Below are positions 25,626 through 33,549 of a DNA stretch of 64,000 nt, in pieces. The DNA is from Pantoea sp. 18069 (lineage in GTDB: Bacteria > Pseudomonadota > Gammaproteobacteria > Burkholderiales > Burkholderiaceae_C). The translations under genes and the position numbers were made by a program. The notes beneath the pieces are model-generated. The model ran no database searches. It worked only from the letters and a program-made list of their open reading frames with translations, and had not been told where the DNA came from. The stretch covers positions 1-64,000 of the forward strand of contig NZ_CACSJA010000006.1 in NCBI RefSeq assembly GCF_902706035.1, in the 5' to 3' direction. The stretch's first letter is position 1, and every line of letters starts with the position of its first letter.

Positions 25626-26444
25626 ATGAAAACCATGGCACGACAGGCCGTGCTTCGCCACCGCGAGCTGATCCGCGCAGGCGGCGGCGAGATTGATGTG
25701 GTGGTCGATGCCCCCGCGGGCGGCAGGGGCCAGGCCCTGGTGCTGCTGCCGTCATCGCAGCGCGATTCGCTGGATTTCGACGCGCTCGCGCACCATCTCG
25801 CGCTCAGCGGCCACCGCGTGCTGCGGCCGCAGCCGCGCGGCATGGGGCGCACGACGCTGCCCCTCGAGCAACTCACGCTGCACGCACTGGCGCAGGACGT
25901 GATCGACACCGTGAACGCGCTGGGCGATGGCCGTGCGGTGCTGGTCGGCCACGCGTTCGGCCACTTCATCGCGCGTGTCGCCGATATGGACCACCCGCAA
26001 TGTGTGCGCGGCGTGGTGGTTGCGGGCGCTGCGGCGCGCGTGTTCCCGCCGGGCATGGCCGAGTCGCTGGACATTGCCTGCGACTCCCGCCAGCCTGATG
26101 CCTTGCGCAGCGCGCATCTGCAGCGCGCTTTTTTCGCGCCGGGCAACGACCCCACGGCCTGGCTGGAAGGCTGGTACCCCGAACTGCGTGCGGCCTACCG
26201 TGCGGCGGGGGCGGTGCCGGCCAAGGACCGCTGGTGGACGGTGGCCCATGCGCCGCTGCTGGACCTGCAGGGCGCACACGACCCCTGGCGTCCGCCGGCC
26301 AGCCGCGCAGAGTTGCAGGACCTGCTCGGGGCGCAGCGTGTGACAGTGCAGCTCATAGACCAGGCCAGCCATGCGCTGGTGGTGGAGCAGCCCGTCGCCG
26401 TGGCGGGCGCGATTGCGCGCTGGGTGTCCGGTCTGCCGGATTGA
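25626..26444 (+). CDS. alpha/beta hydrolase with Ala at the nucleophile position
   Basis: 272 residues. The fold is clear (ALVLLPSSQRDSLDFDALA, VLRPQPRGMGRTTLP), and the nucleophile elbow reads G108-H109-A110-F111-G112 where Ser, Asp or Cys is expected. The acid (LQGAHDPWRPP) and the His (QASHALVVEQ) are present. Either it is not a hydrolase, or it uses a water/His-Asp or cofactor-free oxygenase-like mechanism; some alpha/beta-fold proteins with GHAFG elbows exist and are poorly characterised. Start: ATG 25626; ATG 25611 is also possible. It follows the Bug gene by 40 bases. Confidence 0.8.
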   Translation: MKTMARQAVLRHRELIRAGGGEIDVVVDAPAGGRGQALVLLPSSQRDSLDFDALAHHLALSGHRVLRPQPRGMGRTTLPLEQLTLHALAQDVIDTVNALGDGRAVLVGHAFGHFIARVADMDHPQCVRGVVVAGAAARVFPPGMAESLDIACDSRQPDALRSAHLQRAFFAPGNDPTAWLEGWYPELRAAYRAAGAVPAKDRWWTVAHAPLLDLQGAHDPWRPPASRAELQDLLGAQRVTVQLIDQASHALVVEQPVAVAGAIARWVSGLPD

Positions 26445-26562
26445 CCGGGGCGTGGGCGCTGCGGCCCGGCACACCGCACCGTTCTCCGAGTTGCCATGGC
26501 TGACTGCGCCGCCGCGCATGGGGTCTAATCATGCATCGTCCCTATGCATCATCCTTTCTTCA

Positions 26563-27531
26563 ATGCACAGCGCCAAAGCCACCACCCTTCAGCTCGACAT
26601 CGCCTCCAACCTGCAGAAATGGCGCACATTTCTGGCCATTGCCGAGTTGGGCAGCTTGACGCGGGCCGCGCTTTTTCTGGACAGCAATCAATCCCTGCTG
26701 AGCCGCCAACTGAATGCGCTGGAGCGCGACTGCGGCGCCCGGCTGTTCAACCGCACCGGGCGCGGCATGACGCTGTCGGATGTGGGCGAGCGCATCTTTC
26801 CCCACGTGAAGAATCTGCTGGCCGATGCCGAGCAGCTGGAAGTCGAGATCCGCGGCGAAGCGCGCGAGCCCGCCGGGCGTGTCACGCTGGGATCACTCCC
26901 GTCCATCTCCGGCCCCATCGTAGGGCGGCTGTTCCAGCAGATTCGTGCGCAGCACCCGGGCATTCACCTGAAAATCCTCGAAGGCTCGAGTGGCCAGGTC
27001 GAGGAATGGCTGGCCGATGCGCGCGTGGACATCGCCATCCTCTATCGCTACAGCCATGCGTTGTCTGAACAAGAACAGGCGCTTGCCAGCGTGGAAAGCT
27101 TTCTGATCGGGCCCGCGGGCGATGCGCTGACTTCAGCGGCCGAGGTGCCATTTTCCGCCTTGCACGATCTGCCCTTCATCCTGCCGAGCGCCCCCAACGG
27201 CCTGCGCACGACGCTGGACGCGCTGGCGCGCCAGGAGCACATGAGCCTGGTGCCGGTCATCGAAGCCGATTCGCTGCCGCTGATGCGATCGCTGGTGGCA
27301 CAGGAGCGGCTTTACACCGTGCTGCCCATCCACGCTGTCTGGAGCGAAGTGCAGGAGGGAACGCTCAGCGCCGCGCGCATTGTCAATCCGCCGCTGCAGC
27401 GCATCGTGTCCATGGCCTTCGCCAGGAACAAGGGCCCGGGCCGTGCCGCCGCGGCGGTCGCACGGCAGATCACGCAGATCGTCGGCGAACAGGCGCGCGC
27501 CGGCATGTGGCGATCCACCTTGCAGACATAG
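26563..27531 (+). CDS. LysR-family transcriptional regulator
   Basis: 322 residues. HTH: FLAIAELGSLTRAALFLD and NQSLLSRQLNALERDCGARL, with a LysR linker and effector domain (GSLPSISGPIVGRLFQQI). Unlike the other LysR genes here it is not divergent but embedded in the middle of the plus-strand catabolic run, 118 bases after the alpha/beta hydrolase and 78 before the CMD-like gene. It may control the genes on either side. Confidence 0.9.
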   Translation: MHSAKATTLQLDIASNLQKWRTFLAIAELGSLTRAALFLDSNQSLLSRQLNALERDCGARLFNRTGRGMTLSDVGERIFPHVKNLLADAEQLEVEIRGEAREPAGRVTLGSLPSISGPIVGRLFQQIRAQHPGIHLKILEGSSGQVEEWLADARVDIAILYRYSHALSEQEQALASVESFLIGPAGDALTSAAEVPFSALHDLPFILPSAPNGLRTTLDALARQEHMSLVPVIEADSLPLMRSLVAQERLYTVLPIHAVWSEVQEGTLSAARIVNPPLQRIVSMAFARNKGPGRAAAAVARQITQIVGEQARAGMWRSTLQT

Positions 27532-27609
27532 CAGCTTTGCCGGCTTTGGGGGGATACGGCGGGCGGCACGCATGGTGAAATCCATGGCCTGCACAAGCCA
27601 AGGAGACCC

Positions 27610-28185
27610 ATGCCCCGCATTTCATTACCCGCCCCAGAAGCCATGTCGCCTGCGCAGCGACAGGTCTACGACAAAGTTGTGTCCGGCCCGCGCGGCAAGA
27701 TCGAAGGCCCGTTGCGCGCCGCCTTGCACAACGCGGAACTGGCCGACTGCTGGCAGGCGCTGGGCGCGCTGCTGCGTTACCGCACCAGCCTGACCCCACG
27801 CCAGTCGGAGATCGCCATTCTTGTGACGGGCCGCGCCTGTCAATCGCCCTTCGAGTGGTATGCCCATCGCCGCGAATCGGAAAAGATCGGCATTGAGACC
27901 GACATTCTCGAAGCCCTTCTGGCCCGGAGGCCGCCGCCCTTTCGCGCCCCTGAAGAACAACTGGTGTACCAGTTTGCGCTGGAGCTCAATCAGCAGCGCT
28001 CGGTATCCGACGCGACCTACGCCGCCACGCTGGACTTCTTTGGCGAGCGCGCGGTGGTGGAGCTCACGGCGCTGGTGGGCTACTACACCATGGTCGCCAT
28101 GACCTTGAATGCCCACGAGATTCCTCTGCCCGAAGGCCAGCAACCCGCCTTCCCCTTGCCCCAGCACCAGGGCATGACGCCATGA
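27610..28185 (+). CDS. carboxymuconolactone decarboxylase (CMD) family protein
   Basis: 191 residues, longer than small AhpD-type members. The CMD helix pair is visible: LTPRQSEIAILVTGRACQSPFEWYAHRRESEKIG, with Glu and His of the E-x-x-x-H motif but only one Cys, so a CxxC peroxidase mechanism is excluded. A second all-helical part follows (VVELTALVGYYTMVAMTLNAHE). Family members decarboxylate gamma-carboxymuconolactone or have unknown roles. Its stop overlaps the next start by 4 bases, coupling it to the LigI-like amidohydrolase. RBS: AAGGAGA. Confidence 0.85.
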   Translation: MPRISLPAPEAMSPAQRQVYDKVVSGPRGKIEGPLRAALHNAELADCWQALGALLRYRTSLTPRQSEIAILVTGRACQSPFEWYAHRRESEKIGIETDILEALLARRPPPFRAPEEQLVYQFALELNQQRSVSDATYAATLDFFGERAVVELTALVGYYTMVAMTLNAHEIPLPEGQQPAFPLPQHQGMTP

Positions 28186-29012
28186 GCGGCGCCGTGAGGT
28201 CCGCGATGGACCAGGGCTGGGACTGCCATGCCCACCTGTTTGGTCCCTACGCGCGCTATCCGCTGGGTGCCGACCGCAGCTATACGCCGCCCGAAGCGCT
28301 GCAAGCCGGCTATCTGGCATTGCTGCAGCGCCTGGGCCTGTCCAACGGCGTGCTGGTGCAGCCTAGCGCTTATGGCGAAGACCACGGCTTGCTGCTCGAC
28401 ACGCTGAGCGCGCTGCCGCAGTTGCGCGGTGTGGTGGTGATGCGCGCCGAGGCAGCGCATCGCCTGCGCGGGCTGCGCGCGCGCGGCGTACGTGGCGCGC
28501 GCTTCAGCCAGCGCAGCGCTATGGGGAGCAACTTTGCGGGCAGCGCATCATTGCAGGATCTGGAAGACATGGCCGGCGCGCTCGCCAGCGAGGGCCTGCA
28601 TGCCGAGCTCTGGACCGATTGCAAGGCGCTGCCCGACATTGCGCCGCGCCTGCGCAAGCTGCCACTGCCCATCGTCATCGACCACATGGGTGGGTTCGAT
28701 GCCGCCGCTGGCGTGGATGAGCCCGGCTTTCGGCTGCTGCTGTCCTTGCTGGAGGCCGGCACGGTCTGGGTCAAGCTGTGCGCTTACCGCAATGTGCTGA
28801 GCGATGCGGATCTGGAGCGCGCCCGGCCTTTCCATGACCTGATGCTCAAGGCCAACCCCGAGCAACTGGTGTGGGGCAGCGACTGGCCCCATCTGCGTGT
28901 CACGCCCGTGCCCGACGCGCAGCAATTGCTTGACACCTTCAAGCGCTGGGCCGGCGACGACGAACGGGTTCGCCAGGTGCTGCAGGGCAATCCGGCACGC
29001 CTCTACGGCTGA
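28182..29012 (+). CDS. PF04909 amidohydrolase (LigI-like lactonase type)
   Basis: 276 residues forming a TIM-barrel metal or metal-independent lactonase. Motifs: HxH in DCHAHLFGP, VIDHMGGFD and the C-terminal WGSDWPHLR, exactly as in 2-pyrone-4,6-dicarboxylate hydrolase LigI and 4-sulfomuconolactone hydrolase. It is translationally coupled to the CMD-like gene (ATGA). Two paralogues occur at 39547 and 58994, each beside its own Bug gene. Likely reaction: opening of a small lactone made by the upstream enolase-type enzyme (inference). Confidence 0.86.
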   Translation: MSGAVRSAMDQGWDCHAHLFGPYARYPLGADRSYTPPEALQAGYLALLQRLGLSNGVLVQPSAYGEDHGLLLDTLSALPQLRGVVVMRAEAAHRLRGLRARGVRGARFSQRSAMGSNFAGSASLQDLEDMAGALASEGLHAELWTDCKALPDIAPRLRKLPLPIVIDHMGGFDAAAGVDEPGFRLLLSLLEAGTVWVKLCAYRNVLSDADLERARPFHDLMLKANPEQLVWGSDWPHLRVTPVPDAQQLLDTFKRWAGDDERVRQVLQGNPARLYG

Positions 29013-29045
29013 CGGGGAGCGGCGCGCCATGCACGCCGCCCGGTG

Positions 29046-29831
29046 TCAACGTCCGGTGAAAACCGGGGCGCGTTTTTCCTTGAACGCGAGCTGGGCTTCC
29101 TTGGCGTCATCGGTCTTGGCAATCTGCGCCGTCATGTCCTGCTCGTAGCGATAGCCATCGCGCAGGCTCATGTCCTCGATCACATTCAAGGTGTGCTTGC
29201 CCATGCGCGTCGATACGGGGCTCTTGGAGGCAATGGTGGTCGCCAGCGCCATCGCGGTGGGCATCAGTTCTTCCGGCGACGTGCAGTCCAGGACGATGCC
29301 CAGGCGATACAGCTCGGCGCCCGGCATGCGGTAGCCGGTGAGCATCATGTGGCGCAGCTGCGAATGGCTGAACAGCCGCATCGCGTGGCGGCCCCCGCCG
29401 AGCAGGCCCACGTCCACCTCGGGCAAGCCCAGCGTGGCCTTGTCCGAGCACAGCAGGATGTCGGAGGATGCGGCCATCGCCAGGCCGGAGCCGAGTGCCG
29501 CGCCATTGATCGCGCAGATCACGGGCTTGGCGCATTCGCGGATCGCGTGAAAGCATTCGCGCGTGCGCCGCGAGTGCGCCATCAGGTCACCTGGCCCCTT
29601 GATCGTCTCGGCCCGGCCCTTGAGATCCGCCCCCGCGCAGAACACCTTGCCGGCACCCGTCAGCACCACGACGCGCACCTCGTCCATTTCCGACACACGG
29701 TCGAGTGCCCAGGTGAGCTCGTCGTTCAGGGTGCGCGTCAATGCGTTCACAGGCGGACTGTCGAGCGTCAGGACGGCGATATGGTTGCCGACCTCCTCCT
29801 TCAATTGCGTCAATTCTTTCCAGTCGCTCAT
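29046..29831 (-). CDS. enoyl-CoA hydratase/isomerase family protein
   Basis: 261 residues of the crotonase fold. The first oxyanion-hole segment is AGKVFCAGADLKGRAE, the second NGAALGSGLAMAASSDI, and LGLPEVDVGLLGGGRHA carries the Glu position of hydratases. I chose ATG 29831, preceded by AAGGGAAGAG; eight further residues are possible. It converges on the plus-strand catabolic run and may process the CoA ester made by the CoA transferase at 20926. Confidence 0.9.
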   Translation of the reverse strand: MSDWKELTQLKEEVGNHIAVLTLDSPPVNALTRTLNDELTWALDRVSEMDEVRVVVLTGAGKVFCAGADLKGRAETIKGPGDLMAHSRRTRECFHAIRECAKPVICAINGAALGSGLAMAASSDILLCSDKATLGLPEVDVGLLGGGRHAMRLFSHSQLRHMMLTGYRMPGAELYRLGIVLDCTSPEELMPTAMALATTIASKSPVSTRMGKHTLNVIEDMSLRDGYRYEQDMTAQIAKTDDAKEAQLAFKEKRAPVFTGR

Positions 29832-29945
29832 GACTCTTCCCTTGGGTGGTGACAAAGAATCAGTCTATCCACGGGGCCCGTATCCTGGCCAGGTCTGCAG
29901 CAGCACTTCTGCTATGCGGATTCGATCAAACGGGCAAGGCGCCAA

Positions 29946-30029
29946 TCAGACGTTGAGCACGCGCACCGGCGCCGCGGCGCGCCAGGCGGCAACTGCCTCG
30001 ACTGCATGGGAGTAAAAGGCACGAAGTTG
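29946..30029 (-). pseudogene. possible 3' remnant of a D-2-hydroxyacid dehydrogenase
   Basis: A minus-strand frame closed by TGA at 29946-29948 reads AVEAVAAWRAAAPVRVLNV, which resembles the last ~25 residues of D-3-phosphoglycerate-type dehydrogenases (helix, then PVRVLNP). A stop at 30030-30032 lies just upstream and no other part of such a gene is visible, so only a tail survives. The rest of 29832-30207 shows no gene. Confidence 0.3.
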
Positions 30030-30183
30030 TCATCCGTGACTGCCCCAGGTGCCAAAATACGGCGCCATTCCCATCGTCGGCACCTTCTGCTGACAGCATG
30101 TTGTTGGCTGCCAGCCGATGGCAGCGGCTGTTGCGCAGTGATTGGCACATCTTCAGCCAAGTATGGGCGGCGATCAGCTAAAG

Positions 30184-30196
30184 TTGTCTGGTAACC
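30184..30196. promoter_or_regulatory. possible autoregulatory site of the FadR-type gene
   Basis: TTGTCTGGTAACC lies 11 bases before the start codon at 30208 and resembles TTGTATGATGACC at 31106-31118 upstream of the threonate operon (10 of 13 bases). Confidence 0.3.
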
Positions 30197-30207
30197 GTGC
30201 AAACTAC

Positions 30208-30981
30208 ATGACTGACCATTTGTTCCAATATTTGTCGCCGAGCGCAAGCCTGTCCGACCGCGTGGCCGATGCGCTGGAGGCCGAGATCCGTGGGGGCCGC
30301 CTGGCTGCCGGAGCCAAACTTCCCACCGAGGTGGCCTTGGCCGAACAGTTCGGGGTCAGCCGCACGGTCGTGCGCGAGGCGGTCTCAAGGCTTAAATCTC
30401 TGGGCCTGGTGGATTCCCGGCAGGGCAGCGGCGTTTTTGTTCGTGCTGCCGGATTTGCACCGCTCAATTTCGGTGAGCGCCATGCGGGGTCCCAGGCGGC
30501 CGTTGTTCAAATGGTCGAAGTACGCCGCGCCCTGGAGGCCGAGGTTGCAGGGCTGGCAGCGGAGCGGCGCGATTCGAACGACATCCGGCGCATCCGGCAG
30601 GCCATTGCTGCACTTGCCGCAGCCGTTGCGGGCGGGGGAGACGGCGTGGCTGAAGACCTGGCCTTTCACCGCAGCATTGCCGATGCAGCGCGCAATCCCT
30701 TTCTCCTCGACACGCTCAACTTCTTGAGCCAGTACCTTCGCGGTGCGACCAGGGTCACGCGCGCCAATGAAGCTCGGCGCATGGACTTTGCAGCGCAGGT
30801 GGCCGATGAGCACCTGGATATCGTCGACGCCATCGAGGCAGGTGACCCGACCCGTGCCCGTGCTGCAGCAGCAGCGCATATGAACAATGCCATCCGCCGC
30901 ATTGAATTGGCGGATCCCGCCTTCTGGCAGCAGGAGGGCGAGGCCCTGGCCCAACCGCTAACGCGCCGGGACGAGGTCTAG
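30208..30981 (+). CDS. FadR-type (GntR/FCD) transcriptional regulator
   Basis: 257 residues. The GntR winged helix (LSDRVADALEAEIRGGRLAA, LPTEVALAEQFGVSRTVVRE) is followed by an FCD all-helical effector domain with metal ligands in LAFHRSIADAARN and the closing ARAAAAAHMNNAIRRIE. FCD domains bind small carboxylates. It stands directly before the threonate/tetronate genes in the same direction, separated by a terminator (31156-31179) and candidate operators, so it very probably represses them until a tetronate-type ligand binds. Confidence 0.92.
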   Translation: MTDHLFQYLSPSASLSDRVADALEAEIRGGRLAAGAKLPTEVALAEQFGVSRTVVREAVSRLKSLGLVDSRQGSGVFVRAAGFAPLNFGERHAGSQAAVVQMVEVRRALEAEVAGLAAERRDSNDIRRIRQAIAALAAAVAGGGDGVAEDLAFHRSIADAARNPFLLDTLNFLSQYLRGATRVTRANEARRMDFAAQVADEHLDIVDAIEAGDPTRARAAAAAHMNNAIRRIELADPAFWQQEGEALAQPLTRRDEV

Positions 30982-31108
30982 GGATCTGCGGCCGCTGGCA
31001 GCACGGCTCGGACGGTGCATGTGCAGGAGCCCTGGCAGGCCAGCCCGGTTAGCAAGTTTGCGGCAATGAGTAAGGGTAAGTACTGACATTGGCCGTCGCT
31101 CTAATTTG

Positions 31109-31206
31109 TATGATGACCTGATGGATTCAAGCGTGTGCGCTTTTGAACGTGAATTGGCATCATTCAGATGCCATTTTTTACGCCGAAAGTCATATGACAA
31201 CCTGAT
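31109..31206. promoter_or_regulatory. paired direct repeats, candidate FadR-type operators
   Basis: TATGATGACCTGAT (31109-31122) and TATGACAACCTGAT (31193-31206) match at 12 of 14 positions, 84 bases apart; the second overlaps the perfect palindrome GTCATATGAC at 31189-31198. Both lie between the FadR-type gene and the GntP permease gene. Confidence 0.45.
31156..31179 (+). terminator. Rho-independent terminator of the FadR-type gene
   Basis: GGCATC pairs with GATGCC around ATTCA and is followed by A and six T. It separates the regulator from the permease operon. The stem is short, so read-through is possible. Confidence 0.6.
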
Positions 31207-31232
31207 AACTTAATCAACTGGTTCATCTACAA

Positions 31233-32600
31233 ATGACAACACCCATGCTTCTGGGCATAGCCGGCGCCAGCATTGCGCTGCTGCTGGTACTCATCATCCG
31301 ACTGCAAGTGCACGCCTTCATCGCGATGATGCTGGTGAGTTTCCTGGTGGCGCTTGTTGCCGGCATGCCCCTGGCCGACATCGTGCCTACCCTGATCGCC
31401 GGCATGGGAGGAACGCTGGGCTCGGTGGCCATCCTGGTCGCGCTGGGTGCCATGCTGGGCAAGACGATAGAGGTTTCGGGCGGCGCGGGCAGCCTGGCCC
31501 AGCGCTTTACCCAGCTGCTCGGCCCTACCAGGGTGCCTGCGGCGCTTACGGCCGCGGCGCTGGTGCTGTCGATCCCGGTCTTTTTCGACGTGGGCTTCAT
31601 CATCCTGGTGCCCATCATTTACGGCTTCTGCAAGGCCGCGCGGGTTGATCCGGTGAAGTTCGGCCTGCCGGTCGCCGGCATCATGCTGGCGGTGCATGTG
31701 GTGGTGCCGCCGCACCCGGGCATCGTCGGCGGTGCCGCGGTGCTGAGTGCCGACGTGGGCTGGGTCACGCTGATCGGCCTGGCCATCTGCCTGCCGCTGG
31801 CGGTGGTGTCGCAGTATGTCGCCGGCTGGCTCAACCGCAAGCCCTACGCCATGCTGCCGACCACAGCCGAGCAATTCAATGCCTTCGAGGCAGGCGAAAC
31901 CCAGCCGGCCAAGGGCAAGCTGCAGGCGCCTGGCGTGGGCGTGGTCCTGACCCTCATCTGCGTGCCGCTGCTGCTGATCATGATAGGCACCACCGGCGCG
32001 ACCCTGCTGCCCCAGGGCGACCCGCTGCGCAACGCCATGGGCTTCATAGGCTCGCCCATCTTCGCGCTGATGGTCGCCATCGGCCTGGCTTTCTGGCTCA
32101 TTGCCAAGCGCCAGGGCTGGTCCAGGGAGCGCACCAACGAAGTGATGGAGTCGGCCCTGCCGCCAGCCGCCACCGTCATCCTGGTGACCGGTGCCGGCGG
32201 CGTGTTCGCCAAGGTGCTGACGGCCACCGGCATTGGCGCCGCGCTGTCGACCAGCATCACGGACATGCATCTGCCGCTGATCCTGGCCGGCTTTGTGATT
32301 TCGCTGGCCCTGCGTGCTGCCCAGGGCTCGGCCACCGTGGCAATCTTGACCACCTGCGGCTTGCTTGCCTCCGCCGTGACCGCCGGCGCTTACAGCCCGG
32401 TTCAGGTGGCGCTGCTGACCGTGGCCATAGGCTTCGGCGGCCTGGGCCTGTCGCATGTGAACGACTCCGGCTTCTGGATCGTCACGCGTTACCTGGGCCT
32501 GAGCGTGGGCGACGGCCTGCGCACCTGGACCGTGCTGACCACTATCTTGGGTGTCGTCGGCTTCCTGCTGACGGCCGTCCTCTGGGCGTTGATCGCCTGA
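31233..32600 (+). CDS. GntP-family permease, probable tetronate (threonate) transporter
   Basis: 455 residues with about 12 to 13 hydrophobic segments throughout, beginning LLGIAGASIALLLVLIIRL. GntP-family signatures: VPVFFDVGFIILVPIIYGF-like segment (IPVFFDVGFIILVPIIYG) and VHVVVPPHPGIVGGA, then GSATVAILTTCGL and LSHVNDSGFWIV. The family imports gluconate and related sugar acids with protons across the inner membrane. It heads the ltnD-otnK-otnC-otnI operon (34 bases before ltnD), which strongly suggests L-threonate or another tetronate as substrate. Confidence 0.9.
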   Translation: MTTPMLLGIAGASIALLLVLIIRLQVHAFIAMMLVSFLVALVAGMPLADIVPTLIAGMGGTLGSVAILVALGAMLGKTIEVSGGAGSLAQRFTQLLGPTRVPAALTAAALVLSIPVFFDVGFIILVPIIYGFCKAARVDPVKFGLPVAGIMLAVHVVVPPHPGIVGGAAVLSADVGWVTLIGLAICLPLAVVSQYVAGWLNRKPYAMLPTTAEQFNAFEAGETQPAKGKLQAPGVGVVLTLICVPLLLIMIGTTGATLLPQGDPLRNAMGFIGSPIFALMVAIGLAFWLIAKRQGWSRERTNEVMESALPPAATVILVTGAGGVFAKVLTATGIGAALSTSITDMHLPLILAGFVISLALRAAQGSATVAILTTCGLLASAVTAGAYSPVQVALLTVAIGFGGLGLSHVNDSGFWIVTRYLGLSVGDGLRTWTVLTTILGVVGFLLTAVLWALIA

Positions 32601-32634
32601 ACTTTTTCAACCATTTTCAGAAATTTAAGCTTTG

Positions 32635-33543
32635 ATGAATTCCAAGAATGTCGGCGTAATCGGCCTCGGCGCCATGGGCCTGGGGATTGCCAAGACCCTG
32701 CGCAACAACGGTTTCAACGTGCATGTGTGCGACGTGCGCCCGGGCGCGGCCCAGGCCTTCGCCCAGGACGGCGGTGTCGCCATGGCCCATCCCGCCGAAC
32801 TCGCAGCTGCCTGCCCGGTGCTGGTGTCGGTGGTGGTGAACGCGGCGCAGACCGAATCGGTGCTGTTCGGCGAGAACGGCGCCGCGGCCCACATGCCTGC
32901 CGGCAGCACCTTCATCATGTGCTCGACCGTCGACCCCAACTGGTCCATCGCCATGGAAGCGCGCCTGGCGCAGCAGGGCGTGCTGTACGTGGACGGCCCC
33001 ATCTCCGGCGGCGCGGCCAAGGCGGCCTCGGGCAGCATGACAATGATGACCTCGGCCACGCCGGCCGCCTACGCCGCCGCCGACGCGGTGCTCAACGCCA
33101 TGGCCGGCAAGGTCTACCGCCTGGGCGACAAGGCCGGCGCCGGCAGCAAGGTGAAGATCATCAACCAGCTGCTGGCCGGCGTGCACATCGCCGCGGCCGC
33201 CGAAGCCATGGCCCTGGGCCTGCGCGAAGGCGTGGCCGCCGATGGCCTGTACGAAGTCATCACCAATAGCGCCGGCAACAGCTGGATGTTCGAGAACCGC
33301 ATGGCCCATGTGCTGGCCGCAGACTACACGCCGCTGTCGGCGGTGGACATCTTCGTGAAGGACCTGGGCCTGGTGCTGGACACCGCGCGTGCCTCCAAAT
33401 TCCCGCTGCCGCTGGCCTCCACCGCGCACCAGATGTTCATGCAGGCATCGACCGCCGGCTACGGCAAGGAAGACGACAGCGCGGTCATCAAGATTTTCCC
33501 GGGCATCACGCTGCCCGAAGCGAAATCCGGCAAGAAGGATTGA
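32635..33543 (+). CDS. ltnD: L-threonate dehydrogenase
   Basis: 302 residues of the beta-hydroxyacid dehydrogenase family. Seen: Rossmann GLGAMGLGIAKTL at the N-terminus, the substrate-binding DGPISGGAAKAASG, and the catalytic Lys region GAGSKVKIINQLLAGVH. In tetronate pathways LtnD oxidises L-threonate at C2 to 2-oxo-tetronate with NAD+. The neighbours OtnK, OtnC and OtnI are its established partners, which lifts this above a generic 6-phosphogluconate-dehydrogenase-like call. The start is ATG 32635; a TTG just before is unlikely. Confidence 0.87.
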   Translation: MNSKNVGVIGLGAMGLGIAKTLRNNGFNVHVCDVRPGAAQAFAQDGGVAMAHPAELAAACPVLVSVVVNAAQTESVLFGENGAAAHMPAGSTFIMCSTVDPNWSIAMEARLAQQGVLYVDGPISGGAAKAASGSMTMMTSATPAAYAAADAVLNAMAGKVYRLGDKAGAGSKVKIINQLLAGVHIAAAAEAMALGLREGVAADGLYEVITNSAGNSWMFENRMAHVLAADYTPLSAVDIFVKDLGLVLDTARASKFPLPLASTAHQMFMQASTAGYGKEDDSAVIKIFPGITLPEAKSGKKD

Positions 33544-33549
33544 CGGGCC

